A stretch of DNA of 49,378 nucleotides from Secundilactobacillus paracollinoides DSM 15502 = JCM 11969 (GTDB lineage Bacteria; Bacillota; Bacilli; Lactobacillales; Lactobacillaceae), in NCBI RefSeq assembly GCF_001311135.1, contig NZ_BBAG01000021.1, forward strand, positions 1-49,378. The letters are read 5' to 3'. Of this stretch, positions 8,270 through 18,429 are shown piece after piece. A program made the position numbers and the translations under genes. The notes beneath the pieces were generated by a model, which worked only from the letters and a program-made list of their open reading frames with translations, did not search any database and was not told the DNA's origin. Numbering within the stretch: the stretch's first letter is position 1; each line of letters opens with the position of its first letter.

Positions 8270-9931
8270 TTAGATGAATTGGCTGATTAAACTTTGTATA
8301 ATTGCCCAATTAAATTGGCTGGGCTGCTCACGGTTCATTTCTTGTAACACCGTCAATCGATCAGTGATCTGCCCATCGACACCGTAAACACGCATGAGCT
8401 GCATCTGACTTAAATGGTTCGGTGTCCAGGCAAATACCGGTGCGCCAATCGAATGCGCCTGTTGCACAATTGTTTTGCCTAATCCAATGGCCTGAACCGA
8501 ATAAAAATCAGCCGGTAAGTGCTTCACGGAAACCAGGTTAAAGGGCACAATGTACCCAACTATCAGATTAGGCACCTCTTTTTTGAGATCCTTCACCGTT
8601 TGATAGTTCATGGTATGCACAAAATCGCGGTCGGCGACAAGGGTATTCCCATACTGGGCAGCAAACCGCTTGGCTAGATTTTTCGAGTCATCCGGCGTGA
8701 CTTTAATTTCAACGATGACCCGTTGTTTATACTGCTTAGCCACTCTTAAATAGTCAGCTAAATCGGTCAAGTAAACTTTGCGACCATCTTCCGTGACCTT
8801 AATCTTAGTCAATTTTGCCAGCGACGTTTTTTGAATGTTGGCTAACTTACCATTGTTGGCTTCTCGAACGCGTTGATTGTGACAAACCACAAATTTGCCA
8901 TCACGCGTCTCTTGAACATCGATCTCAACATAGTTTGGGTGATCCTTCACCGTTTTTTCCAAGGAATCAAGCGTGTTTGGCACCCCATTATTATCAACAG
9001 CACCACGGTGTGCAACGGTCGTTGAGGCCGACGCAGGCGAGCTAAAGTGAAAGGCCTGAAAACTAAATAAGGCTACTAAAATCAGCACAAGTCCAGCTGG
9101 GAACCACGCCATTGTGTGCGTCGCATCATCCTTATCAAACACAGGTTTGAAACTAGGCTGCCCTAACGCTTCCCAAACCATGGCGACCATTAAACAGCTC
9201 AGTGCCATGACGGTAAACGTAATAAGAATGATCATGACCACTACACTTAGAAATTTGCCCAGCGTCTGTGAGGTAATGGTCGGCATGAGTGCCCGAAATC
9301 CAAAGATCACAGCCTCATCGATCACGACAACGGGCACCATGATACGAAGAAATGGTCGAATGAACACCCGCTGGAACTGCCAAAGTGATTTTAATCCGTG
9401 TCGCTGCGGTTCCCGGCGGTTAATGATCCCGTTGACCACTCGGTAAGTTAATAACATGAATAGCGTCAAAACAATCAAGTAGCCGATAGCGACCAGGACC
9501 AGCCAAATACGGCGATACATCACAAAATTATCCATCACGTGAACCGGCAACCGAACCAAATTAATAAATGCGGAAGAAAACCCAACGTCGCCAAACGGTG
9601 CCCAGACGAGCAGCAACAAGAGTTCCATGACGAGTAAGGGCAGCCAGTGTTTCTTGAATCGGCGCCAGGTCGTCAACAGAAGCAAGTCATTTTGGTTGAT
9701 AAGCTGATTAGATGCAAATAACGCCGTGGTGACCAGCGTCACCTCAAAGGGTAGCCCGGCAAGAAATCCCACGACTAAAACCAGCTTGGCGACAACCAAG
9801 CCGGCATTTAACATGAGAATTTGCATGGTCATGAGCAGTGCCATAAGCAGTAACCAGCCAAGGTTAACAGAACGTACCTTTAACAACTGATAGCTCATCG
9901 AAAATAAACGTTTATAATAACTCGACTTCAT
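8270..9931 (-). CDS. Membrane-anchored glycerophosphodiester phosphodiesterase
   Basis: 553 residues. The N-terminal half is a multi-helix membrane domain (about seven to eight helices to about residue 300, GPDPase_memb type). The extracytoplasmic C-terminal half is a GDPD TIM-barrel: AHRG near 313, VEIDVQETRDGKFVVCHN, IVEIKVTP and FAWTPN. It probably cleaves glycerophosphodiesters or (lipo)teichoic-acid-type polyglycerol phosphate. The second histidine motif reads HN, where most homologues have HD. ATG at 9931 behind AAAGGA; a TATACT box lies just upstream. Intact. Confidence 0.88.
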   Translation of the reverse strand: MKSSYYKRLFSMSYQLLKVRSVNLGWLLLMALLMTMQILMLNAGLVVAKLVLVVGFLAGLPFEVTLVTTALFASNQLINQNDLLLLTTWRRFKKHWLPLLVMELLLLLVWAPFGDVGFSSAFINLVRLPVHVMDNFVMYRRIWLVLVAIGYLIVLTLFMLLTYRVVNGIINRREPQRHGLKSLWQFQRVFIRPFLRIMVPVVVIDEAVIFGFRALMPTITSQTLGKFLSVVVMIILITFTVMALSCLMVAMVWEALGQPSFKPVFDKDDATHTMAWFPAGLVLILVALFSFQAFHFSSPASASTTVAHRGAVDNNGVPNTLDSLEKTVKDHPNYVEIDVQETRDGKFVVCHNQRVREANNGKLANIQKTSLAKLTKIKVTEDGRKVYLTDLADYLRVAKQYKQRVIVEIKVTPDDSKNLAKRFAAQYGNTLVADRDFVHTMNYQTVKDLKKEVPNLIVGYIVPFNLVSVKHLPADFYSVQAIGLGKTIVQQAHSIGAPVFAWTPNHLSQMQLMRVYGVDGQITDRLTVLQEMNREQPSQFNWAIIQSLISQFI

Positions 9932-9954
9932 TTGGGTGTCCTTTTTTATAGTAT

Positions 9955-10662
9955 AGAGTGTGAAAGGAGACGATTAGGGGGCGGATCATAAGTTGCTTAC
10001 GCAGTAGCCCTCTGTCTCCTGGAGGGTCTTTCCAATGTTGGGTGAATAAATGGCGCTGATATGTCGCTTTGTTGCACCGTTCGGCCCTGCAGGCTGAGGT
10101 GGGGTCGCTCCGGAGCTATTGAATGTCCTTTCAGACATTCAAGGATCTCCTACGTCTCCCGTGTTACTAGGCAAGGAAAGAACCCTTGCCAACTAACACC
10201 AACACCACAGCCTGCAATGCCGAACGGCTCCACTACGCTACGATTCTTGAACGCCTCAACATTGAAAATAAGTGTTCATAGTAGTTGCTCAGAAGCTGGC
10301 TAGTTAATCGTGATTGTCAATTGTCACATCGTAAGAAGCATTGCTACCGAGAGTCTGACAAGCAGTCGAGGGCGGATTCTCTTCGAACTTGGTCTAACGC
10401 TAGTGTGTTGCTAACTTTTCTGAAAAGTAAGCTCAACGTGAGTGGAATGCAGCAATTCGGCAGGTTGTCGTGGTGTCGACATCAGTTAGCGACCGTTTCT
10501 TGGTCGGTTACTGATGTGCGAGACGACTGAGATCCACTCGAGAGCTGCGCAGCAGAAATCGAGTTAGCTCAGTCGCGAGCCACTACGACGGCCTGCCGAA
10601 TTGCGGAATGCAACGGACTATCACCTAACATTGGAAAGACCCCTCCTGGAACACGTTTCGGC
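9955..10662 (+). repeat. Nested-hairpin element copy C, split by an inserted element
   Basis: Family 1 copy. Left part 9955-10023 carries AGAGTG, GGAGAC, then ATTAGGGGGCGG, a short stem and GCAGTAGCCCTCT, GTCTCC. Right part 10651-10662 carries the conserved tail ACACGTTTCGGC. Rejoined, the sequence matches copy A's end (CTGGAACACGTTTCGGC). The outer arm here is GGAGAC/GTCTCC instead of GCAAGGC/GCCTTGC, still paired. Confidence 0.75.
10016..10650 (+). mobile_element. Non-autonomous MITE-like element with 8-bp target duplication (Family 2, full copy)
   Basis: The element is 10024-10642 (619 bp). Ends are inverted: GGGTCTTTCCAATGTT on the left, and on the right the complement of the same sequence. 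It is flanked by a perfect direct repeat CTCCTGGA (10016-10023 and 10643-10650). No transposase frame is present. The interior contains a 13-bp outer stem (10452-10464 with 10592-10604) enclosing two hairpins. Eight-bp duplications and GGxTCTTT-type ends recall ISL3-family elements, so it may be mobilised by such a transposase in trans; that link is inference. Confidence 0.85.
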
Positions 10663-10783
10663 AATGTCATCTAGAAAGCAGAAAATCTACGCCTGCTTGC
10701 GCCGCACATGTCGCCAAGAATGCTGCCGCAAGAGTTGCTTTTAACAATCAAAACACAAACCAGGCTAAAACAGCAGGCAAATC

Positions 10784-11757
10784 CTAAGCCAAAAAATCGA
10801 TAATCGAATTCAAATAAGCCATAATCTGATCATTAAAGTCATGGCGAATAATCATGGCCTCTATCAATCGTCCGCGGTTATACACCCGGTTCCAAACACC
10901 CTGGGTTTCCGCAGATTGAATGATGATCATTTCCTGACGCCAGCGTTTTAACTGAGTCAAAAAATAGTCAGCATAGAGCTGGTTTTTATTGGTCAGTCGT
11001 GAAAAATACCCTGCCAACCGCTGCGGTTCTCCAAAAATCAAGGCGCCATCCAACTGCTTGTAGCGTTCAATGATCAGTGCCAGCATCAGTAACTTATCCG
11101 CCGTGTTAACCGTGGCCGTTCAGACAACTCATCTAACAAGTTGCCGATGTGCGTGTAGGCGTGAGCCCACCCCTGTTGGCCGATAAAGCCGCGGGTATCG
11201 CGCTCTAATAAAATATAGAGGGCAAATTGATCCACAACTTGGGCTTCCAGATCTTCATCCAAAAAATGATAGGCAACCCGATCTGCATAGATGACGACTG
11301 AAAGTAAGAGTACCGCAAATGAACGTTGATACACGGCCTCATTTTCAGGTTCAAAAATATGGCTGAACAACACACTGTCACTACTGAGATAGCGCACCAT
11401 CATGGTCATCTGACTATTCGTCAGCAAGTGCTGTTGAATCAAATCATTAAACAGGAAATAGATGCCCTTATCCCGAATTTTTGGATCTGGTGACCCAATA
11501 TGGTGTAACAGAGAAATGACATCCTGGTCCCGTAATTCTGTTAGCGTTTCATTTTGAATCTGGTCGTTTAGCTGCAGTAACAGCGGCCGGATCCCGTCAT
11601 CGTCGTTTGGCAACTGAACCGGGGTCGGTGGCACAATTTTTGCTTCCTTGATCAGGTCCTCCAGCTTGGGGCCTAGGGATTGATATAGTTTACCTGCGTT
11701 AACTTCATCTTTATAGGTCTGCAACTGGTGTCGCAACGTGTCAATTTGATCGTCCAC
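10784..11757 (-). CDS. DUF2785 family protein (frameshifted as read)
   Basis: About 323 residues when the two frames are joined near 11100 (one base missing; the sequence passes from SERPRLT to ADKLLMLALIIERY). Helical, HEAT-like protein with the family block GWAHAYTHIGNLLDEL. Function unknown. GTG start at 11757 with a nearby GGGGCG/AAAAGAG purine stretch. A short hydrophilic, Gln-rich N-terminus precedes the DUF. It stands alone between the mobile element and the ABC cassette. Confidence 0.8.
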
Positions 11758-11858
11758 TCTTTTCGCCCCGTTTCTGTCTGTCTAGACGTGTCCATTTTTA
11801 ACTAATACTGCTATTTTAGCATGTTTCTGTCCATATTAATAATGGCGTTCAGGAAGGC

Positions 11859-12635
11859 TTATCGCGGCACGCGTAATTTTAAAGTAAATCCGTATGAGAT
11901 TCCCAGCATAATCAGAATGTAGAGCGTTCCAGAAATCATCGGTGCAAACGGGTTCAAATAGCCCTGGGCCTGCTTGTGATAGCCAACCATGAACGTAAGC
12001 GCATCGTAGATCCAGGTCAGTTTTAGACTGCTCGTCGTGTTCACTGAGATCAAGACAGTCAAGATGATAAACAGTAAAATCGGGATGCCGACGATCAAAA
12101 TGATTTGAACTCTGCGCGAAAACAAACCGAGAATACTGCCGACTGCCATACTTGTTGCAAGAAAACAGCCAATAAATAAAATCGTGATCACAACAACGGC
12201 CAGTCTGTCAGCCACTTGGTTGTGAAAATACTTGCCATAAAGGTCAAAGAAGACCATGGTCCCAGAGTGGCGACTGGTGATGACGTTCTCATATAACCAA
12301 CCGTACAACACATTAATCACTTCACCAACGAGCACGATGACGCCAAGCACGGCCGTCTTTGACCAAAAATAAGTCTTCCGCCCGATACCATTTTGAATAA
12401 ATAGCTTGAACCCATCATAAGTGATGGCGCCGTAGACCACTAAGAAAATCCCAAGAACAATACTGGTCAGCCCACCTGGGAGCGCATCGCTTAATGTGTA
12501 ATGTTGCGCCTGCCCCAGGACAACCGTGATCAGCGTGGGCAGGATCACGATGCCCGCAATGGCCCAGACATAGAACCACCCGAGCGCTTTTAGATAGGTT
12601 TTGAATTGGTATGAAAATCCAGCTTTAAATCTCAC
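11859..12635 (-). CDS. ABC transporter permease, ABC-2-like
   Basis: 258 residues with about six membrane helices and no substrate-binding domain. Its start overlaps the end of the upstream ATPase gene by 11 bp, so GntR regulator, ATPase and permease form one operon of the YtrA/YtrB type. Such cassettes usually respond to cell-wall-active agents, but the substrate cannot be read here. Intact, unlike its ATPase. Confidence 0.8.
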   Translation of the reverse strand: MRFKAGFSYQFKTYLKALGWFYVWAIAGIVILPTLITVVLGQAQHYTLSDALPGGLTSIVLGIFLVVYGAITYDGFKLFIQNGIGRKTYFWSKTAVLGVIVLVGEVINVLYGWLYENVITSRHSGTMVFFDLYGKYFHNQVADRLAVVVITILFIGCFLATSMAVGSILGLFSRRVQIILIVGIPILLFIILTVLISVNTTSSLKLTWIYDALTFMVGYHKQAQGYLNPFAPMISGTLYILIMLGISYGFTLKLRVPR

Positions 12636-13496
12636 GATGGCCCCCCTGACTGGTTAGATAAATAAAGAGTTTCTGCAGATCAATGTGACTCACAGTCACC
12701 GTGTCCGGAATTTCGCGCTGGTCATCAAGTTGGCCATAAACGTAGTGAACCAATAAATTGCCCAAACTTTCCTGACCGATCACGTTCAGATCTGCCGTAT
12801 AAGTCTGCACTTCCTTGGCTGGCCCCGTGACAGCGTACCCTTCCTGAAGTACATTTTCAGTTGTGTCGTTAACAAGCAGCTGATGGTCTTGAATCACAAA
12901 GACGCGTTCGATCACGTTCGCAATTTCTTCGATAAGATGCGTTGAGATCACAAACGAACGTGGCGTCTTAGCATAACTATCGATCAGTTCCTCATAAAAC
13001 AACTGCCGGTGATTCGCATCCAGTCCCAGCGTGGGCTCATCTAAAAACACGTAGTCCACATCCACTGCCAGGGCAATGATCAGCTTCATAACGGAGCGAT
13101 AACCAGTTGATAATTTATTAAACCGGGTCTGCGGATCCAGTTCAAATTTCGCAACCAGCTCATCCGCATAGGCAGCGTCAAATCCCTGATACATCTGGGC
13201 AGTGAGTTTAAAGATCTCACTCACCCGCAGCCGCGGCGGGTAAAGGTTGGCTTAACTCATCATGTAAATACGATTCAATAGCGCGTCATTGTTTGCTAAG
13301 GGCGTCCCGTCAATCGTCACCGTCCCGGTCGCAATCGGCAGCCGGTTCGTAATCAAGTTCAACAAGGTACTCTTACCGGCACCATTGCGGCCAAGCAGAC
13401 CATAGATGGTATTGGGTTCAATTGTCAGGTTAATATCTGTCAGGACCGTCTTTTTGCAAACGATTTGGATAGTCCCGTTACTTTAATTGGATTCAT
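12625..13496 (-). pseudogene. ABC transporter ATP-binding protein, disrupted (one frameshift plus one in-frame stop)
   Basis: Restored length is about 290 residues. Walker A GRNGAGKST, a weak signature LSTGYRS, Walker B YVFLDEPTLGLD and H-loop STH are all readable. Near 13455 one base is missing (KSF to KKTVLTDIN). Near 13252 a TAA stop sits in frame where homologues usually have Glu (IYMMS-stop-ANLYPPRL). A frameshift fits the window's error pattern; a substitution stop does not, so this may be true inactivation. ATG at 13496 overlaps the GntR stop as ATGA. Confidence 0.75.
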
Positions 13497-13864
13497 GCCT
13501 GTTCATACGCCCGTTTCACCATCTCAATGATTGCCGTCTCCGGCAACGATAATTTTTTTGCTTCGCTGACCAGGTTGGACACGAAATCAGCGTAGAACTC
13601 ATCTTGTCGTTTCGTTCGAATTTTGTCATTGGCGCCAGTTGTTACAAACATGCCTAACCCCCGTTTCTTTTCTAGAAAGCCGCTATCCACAAGAATGTTC
13701 ATGCCATTCAGCACCGTTGCCGGATTGATGTGGAACTGTTTTGAAATTTCCGTGGTGGACGGCACCTGCTCACCTTCCTGAAAGCTGTTTAAGAAGATAG
13801 CCTCCTCCAATTGATCGGCTACCTGTAAATATAGCGGTTCTGTACTGTCAAAATTAAACTGCAT
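13493..13864 (-). CDS. GntR family transcriptional regulator, YtrA subfamily
   Basis: 123 residues: N-terminal GntR winged helix (EPLYLQVADQLEEAI, EGEQVPSTTEISKQFHINPATVLNGMNIL) and a short C-terminal helical dimerisation tail, typical of YtrA-type repressors that sit at the head of ABC operons. The stop overlaps the ATPase start by four bases, so it very likely controls its own operon. Intact. Confidence 0.9.
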   Translation of the reverse strand: MQFNFDSTEPLYLQVADQLEEAIFLNSFQEGEQVPSTTEISKQFHINPATVLNGMNILVDSGFLEKKRGLGMFVTTGANDKIRTKRQDEFYADFVSNLVSEAKKLSLPETAIIEMVKRAYEQA

Positions 13865-13927
13865 TTTTCACCACCCGCTTTTGACGATGTTCCTTTCCTA
13901 ACATTTGTTTGAGACGACCGCTCACGC

Positions 13928-15735
13928 CTAATTATTAATCTGAATCTTCGGCAATACGATTCGTTCGTAAAGTCTCACAGTAATCACATAGTAAATAATA
14001 TACAACAGAATAAAGATTGTAAATGGTATCCAGAGCTGATCGTACGGATTTATCATTAATAAGGTAAACAATTGTAAGCCAAACAGGACGTGAATGACAC
14101 CAACGATTCCCGGCAGAATGAACAACACCCCGACTTCTCGGTTGATCGACCGGCGCAAAACGCTGGGACGTGTGCCCACTTTGTTGAGCATCATGTACCG
14201 TTTACGGTCGCTTGTAGCGCCGCTTAAGATCTTAAACATCAGGCAACTTGCAAGCATTGCAAGAAAGGCGATTCCTAAGAAGAGTCCCATGAACTCCAGG
14301 CCACCATAGAGTGCGGTACCCAACACAAGCATGCCGTACCCGCCAGGAAGAACAGTGCCCGCAGCAAGAGACTCACTGTTTTGAATCGTTTTAAGGGCTG
14401 CTTGGCTGGCTTTTAAATTGGTGACTCTAAAGACTAACAGGTGGTGCGTGGTCCCCTTTATTTGAGCAAATTTAGCCGCTGAGACCACCTTAGCTGTCTT
14501 TGTCTGCTGCTGTCCAGACTGCAACATTTCAAGTGCTACCGGATCTTTTTTCAATTGGTCAACGCTCACCGTTCCATAGCGCACTGCAACATGACTGCGG
14601 TGCTGTTTTTGCATTTCTGCTAAGGTCGTTGTTACCCGTTGAACAGGATGGGCCTTCAGTTCAGCTGCATTGTAATAGACAGTCGTGCGCGTTTGTTTCT
14701 GCTGATAGAGGGCCTTAGTGGCAAGGTGCAACCGGTCAACGCACGATTGAGTCACTGGTTTTGGATCCGGAATTGCCATGGTGTATGGCGAATTAACATT
14801 TGCCATGAGATCGATCTGCCGGTGAAAGCCAATGCCGACTGTAATTGCACCCAACGCTAACGCAAATAAAATGGAAACGATCGACAGCATTTTAGTGTAA
14901 TTACGAATCCGAAACTGTAACTGCGACAGGGTAAACGTGTTTAAGCCCCTATTCGCCCATGAGGTCCGCTTCAATAACAGCACGAGCCAAATGAAACAGC
15001 GTTAAATAAGAAGTACGTCCCAGCCACGATGGTGACCAGCGCAATGAAAATACCGATCAGCCAATCGTTTGGACGTGAGCCATGCAGTAGTAGCCCACTG
15101 CTAACAAGACAAGCCCGACGATTACTTGAATCAACTGGGCAACGGGCCGCAGAACGGGACGGTTAGGCTGCTGATCACCCTTCAACAGTTGAAGGACTTG
15201 CGTTTTAGTGAGACTCAACCAGTTCACAATACCCGCAATCATAAACAGGCCAAGGTAGAGATCGATCGTGGTCAACACGCTGTAGATAGAACGCACTGAA
15301 GTGTTTAAGGTGACTCCCAATGACGACAGACATCATCAGATTTCCTAGCGTACTGGTAAGCAACCAGCCGACCAGGATTCCGATCACGCTGGCGATGACG
15401 CCTATGACCATGGTCTCCAGTAAGATCAGTTGACCAATTTTACGTTGTTTGGCTCCAAGCATCATAAACATCCCATAATCATGTCGGCGCATGCTCATTA
15501 AAAACGAATTCGCGTAGAAAATGTACACCAGCGTAATGATCGTTAGCAACACAGCACCCAGTTGAAAAATAATACTAGCGCCTGACACCGTGGTGTTATT
15601 TTTAATGAACGACTGGTTCGTCGCGAGGGCCTCAAACATGTAGAAAATGGCACTGGACATGACCAGTCCTGAGAAGAGGACAACGTAATCTTTAATGCGG
15701 CTCTTAATGCCCGCAAATGCTAATTTTACTAACAC
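13928..15735 (-). CDS. BceB-type FtsX-like ABC permease (at least three frame breaks as read)
   Basis: About 600 residues when joined. The first part starts with four-helix FtsX character (MLVKLAFAGIKSRIKDY, NSFLMSMRRHDYGMFMMLGAK). The large central extracytoplasmic loop (about 14300-14830) and the last helices are in the third frame. This is the Bce/Yts peptide-detoxification permease layout. Breaks lie near 15310 (net two missing or one extra base), 15060 and 14990 (one missing each). GTG start at 15735 follows AGGAGG. It is directly downstream of its ATPase. No BceRS pair is in the window. Confidence 0.78.
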
Positions 15736-15745
15736 GGCGCCCCTC

Positions 15746-16499
15746 CTAGTTAAATGTCCCTAGCGTATCAAGAATTTCTTGATAAAACGCTTGTTGTGTC
15801 CGGTCTTCACGATGCAGCGTCTGGCCGATTTGGCCATCCTTAATGAACAAAATACGCTGGCAATAGCTGGCCGAAAACGGGTCGTGGGTCACTAATAAGA
15901 CTGGGACCTGTTGATCATGATTAACGGCCGTCAACATTTCCAGGAGGTCGCGGGCACTGTTTGAATCAAGTGCCCCGGTCGGCTCATCACCAAACAGGAT
16001 GGCCGGCTTTGAAACGAGTGCCCGCGCTGCTGCCACCCGTTGTTTTTGGCCCCCAGAAATTTCCGTTGTACTTGGAAAGTGTCTCGGTAATCGTCAACTG
16101 CGCCGCAACCTTTTCCACGGCTGTCTTGATTTTTGTACCCGCAATATTTTGAAGAGAGAGCGGTAAAGCAATATTTTCATAGTTCGTTAAGTTTTCAAGC
16201 AGGTTAAAATCCTGGAAGATAAACCCGACTTTTTTTGCCCGAAAATCAGCAATTTGGTTGCCTTTAAGCGTCGTGACATCCAGTTGGTCAATGGTCACCT
16301 GGCCACTCGTCGGTTGGTCCAGGGTCGCAAGAATGTTCAGCAAGGTTGACTTACCAGAACCGGAAGCCCCCATTATGCCGACAAATTCTCCAGGTTGAAC
16401 ATCAAACGTGATGCCCTTTAAGGCTTCGTATTGTTTCTCCCCCGCCTTGCCATAGGTTTTGTGAAGGTCCCGTACTGAGACAACTGCATTCGCGTTCAT
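15746..16499 (-). CDS. BceA-type ABC transporter ATP-binding protein (frameshifted as read)
   Basis: About 252 residues when joined. Walker A GASGSGKST, Q-loop FIFQDFNLL, signature SGGQKQRV (only visible after joining), Walker B ILFGDEPTGALD and H-loop VTHD. Near 16066 two bases appear to be missing; restoring a CCC run gives KYPTEISGGQ, the standard sequence. Pairs with the FtsX-like permease downstream for antimicrobial-peptide sensing or detoxification. ATG at 16499. Confidence 0.85.
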
Positions 16500-16604
16500 T
16501 TGAATTCCCCCGTTAGTCTTAATTGGTTAGTTACTTGTGTAGTTAACTATAAAGGTTGGGTGAGAAAAGTCAAATTTCAGAGTGGTCCTGACGGTGGATT
16601 TGGG

Positions 16605-16640
16605 TATAAAAAAACTGCCAACGCTTGGTTGACAGTTTTT
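16605..16640 (-). terminator. Terminator of the metNIQ operon
   Basis: On the minus strand CAAAAACTGTCAAC pairs with GTTGGCAGTTTTT, followed by a T-rich tail. It lies about 240 bp past metQ, after repeat copy D. The remaining bases of the 16500-16883 gap hold only this hairpin and copy D. Confidence 0.75.
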
Positions 16641-16760
16641 GGTGGTGATTTTGAAGTTGTTCTTTTTTCAGTTGTGATTGGGTCAGGACGTCTTGCATTC
16701 TCTTTAAAAATGCTCATTTTATTAGAGAATGCCTCTTGCGACGCGCTTTCTGGCCTCCGT

Positions 16761-16886
16761 GCCGAAACGAGTTCCGCAAGGCAAGGGGCTACTGCCTAAG
16801 CAACTTCCGGCACAAAATCCAAAACCGGGATTTTATGCCGAAAGTTACTTAGGCTCCGCCCCTTAAACGCCTTGCTCCACTCTCTA
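16761..16886 (-). repeat. Nested-hairpin element copy D, starting at the metQ stop codon
   Basis: Family 1 copy. GCAAGGC/GCCTTGC outer arm, AAGGGGC/GCCCCTT second arm, then a long third stem (CCTAAG...CTTAGG) capped by the loop CGGTTTT. Its 5' end (AGAGAGTGGAGC) begins with the last bases of the metQ stop, so the element is the immediate 3' untranslated sequence of metQ on the same strand. Confidence 0.8.
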
Positions 16887-17716
16887 GTATGCCTTCGCCG
16901 GCAACACTGCACCCTTATAGTGGTTGTAGATCCACTTTTGTGTGCTCTTTGATTGCAATGCCTTCATCAACTTCTTGATGGCTGGCTTGTTTTGGTCACC
17001 CTTACGGACAGCCACGATGTTGACGTATGGTGATGATTTCTTTTCAGTTGCGATGGCATCCTTACGAGGATCCAAACCTGCTTGCACAGCGTAGTTGGCG
17101 TTAATGAAGACCACGTCACCTTCACCCTGCTTGTAGATTGTTGGCATCAACTTCGGTTCGTAACTGTGCTTGAACTTCAGGTGACGAGGATTTGACGTAA
17201 TATCTGAGAAGTTGGCAGTGGTGATATCAATGCCCTTCTTGATCTTGATCAAACCGGCATCCTTCAACAGCGTCAACACACGACCGTAGTCAGGCGTGTT
17301 GCTGCTGACAAGGATCGTTGACCCATCCTTAACATCCTTTAAACTCTTGTACTTCTTTGAGTAGCTGAGATGGGTTCCAAATGAACACCACCAGCGCTAA
17401 CCAATGTCCCGTGGTTTTCCTTGTTCCACTGGTTTAAGAAAGGCATATGCTGGAAGTAGTTAGCATCCAGTTCCTTGGCAGCCAATGCCTTGTTAGGCAT
17501 TACGTAGTCTTGGAAGACTTTGATCTTTAAGTTGACGCCTTCCTTTTTCAGTTGTGGTTGCACATGCTTCAAAATTTGAGCATGAGGCACAGCTGAAGCC
17601 CCAACAGTGATGGTTGTAATTTTCTTTGAAGATGACGACTTACTGCCACAACCCACTAACAAAACGGCCGTTGCCGCTACACCTAACACACCTAACACAC
17701 GTTTGGATAATCTCAT
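16884..17716 (-). CDS. metQ: Methionine ABC transporter substrate-binding lipoprotein MetQ (frameshifted as read)
   Basis: About 277 residues when joined. Signal peptide with lipobox LLVGC (Cys near residue 23), then an NlpA-family body: ITVGASAVPHAQIL, DYVMPNKALAAKELDANYFQH and, in the second frame, SDITSNPRHLKFK. It binds D/L-methionine at the membrane surface. One base is missing near 17365. ATG at 17716 follows GGGAGGAAT. Third gene of metN-metI-metQ. Homology alone does not exclude other amino acids, but the Met T-box supports methionine. Confidence 0.9.
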
Positions 17717-17745
17717 GATGATTCCTCCCAAATAGTTGTTTTCTT

Positions 17746-18429
17746 TTACAATGTCCGTTTATCAATCCGACGAACAAGAAAATCCCCAATAAATTGAAAT
17801 ACAAACACGATCAAAACAATAATCACAGTCGCCACTAACACAATGGTGTTATTGTTGGTCTCAAACCCGTCGATGTATGCCAGGTTACCTAGACCACCAG
17901 CCCCAATGGCCCCAGCCATTGCGGTGTAGCCGATCAGTGAGATCGTCGTAACGGTCGCTTCAGAAACAAGCGCCGGCATACTTTCTGGTAACAAGACCTT
18001 TAAAATGATCTGCGTCTTATTGGCCCCCATGGCCTCAGCCGCTTCAATCACCCCGTGGTCAATTTCGTGAAGGGCCACTTCGACCATCCGCGCATAAAAC
18101 GGGGCCGCTGACACGATCAACGAAGGTAACGCCGCTGTGGGACCAATGATCGTCCCCACGATATTCTTGGTGATGGGCAATAATAGCAAGATCAAGATAA
18201 TGAACGGAATTGACCGGAAAACGTTGACGAAGAGTGACACTAGCCAATTCAATGCCTTTGCCAAGAAATTGTGACTATCGGCTGTTTCAAACAGCAGCAG
18301 TCCTAATAGGATGCCCAAAATAACGACGACGACCATGGAGACGAGCGTCATCCAAATCGTTTCCCATGTGGCGCCCCACATGCTGCCCCAATCGACTGTA
18401 TGGAACGCAAAGTATGAGCCATTAGTCAT
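17746..18429 (-). CDS. metI: Methionine ABC transporter permease MetI
   Basis: 227 residues, five membrane helices, with the permease EAA loop EAAEAMGANKTQIILKVLLP. It forms the membrane channel with MetN and MetQ. Its ATG overlaps the restored metN stop by 8 bp, and metQ begins 29 bp downstream. Intact. Confidence 0.93.
   Translation of the reverse strand: MTNGSYFAFHTVDWGSMWGATWETIWMTLVSMVVVVILGILLGLLLFETADSHNFLAKALNWLVSLFVNVFRSIPFIILILLLLPITKNIVGTIIGPTAALPSLIVSAAPFYARMVEVALHEIDHGVIEAAEAMGANKTQIILKVLLPESMPALVSEATVTTISLIGYTAMAGAIGAGGLGNLAYIDGFETNNNTIVLVATVIIVLIVFVFQFIGDFLVRRIDKRTL

Noticed and set aside
10061..10530. Open frames of about 80 codons inside the Family 2 element
   Set aside because: No ribosome binding sites, no recognisable domain, and the region is better explained by conserved base pairing. 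The matching region of the 25401 copy does not keep these frames.
13928..16499. Complete Bce resistance module with two-component system
   Set aside because: Only the ABC pair is present. The flanking genes are a GntR operon and metNIQ; no histidine kinase or response regulator lies in the window.
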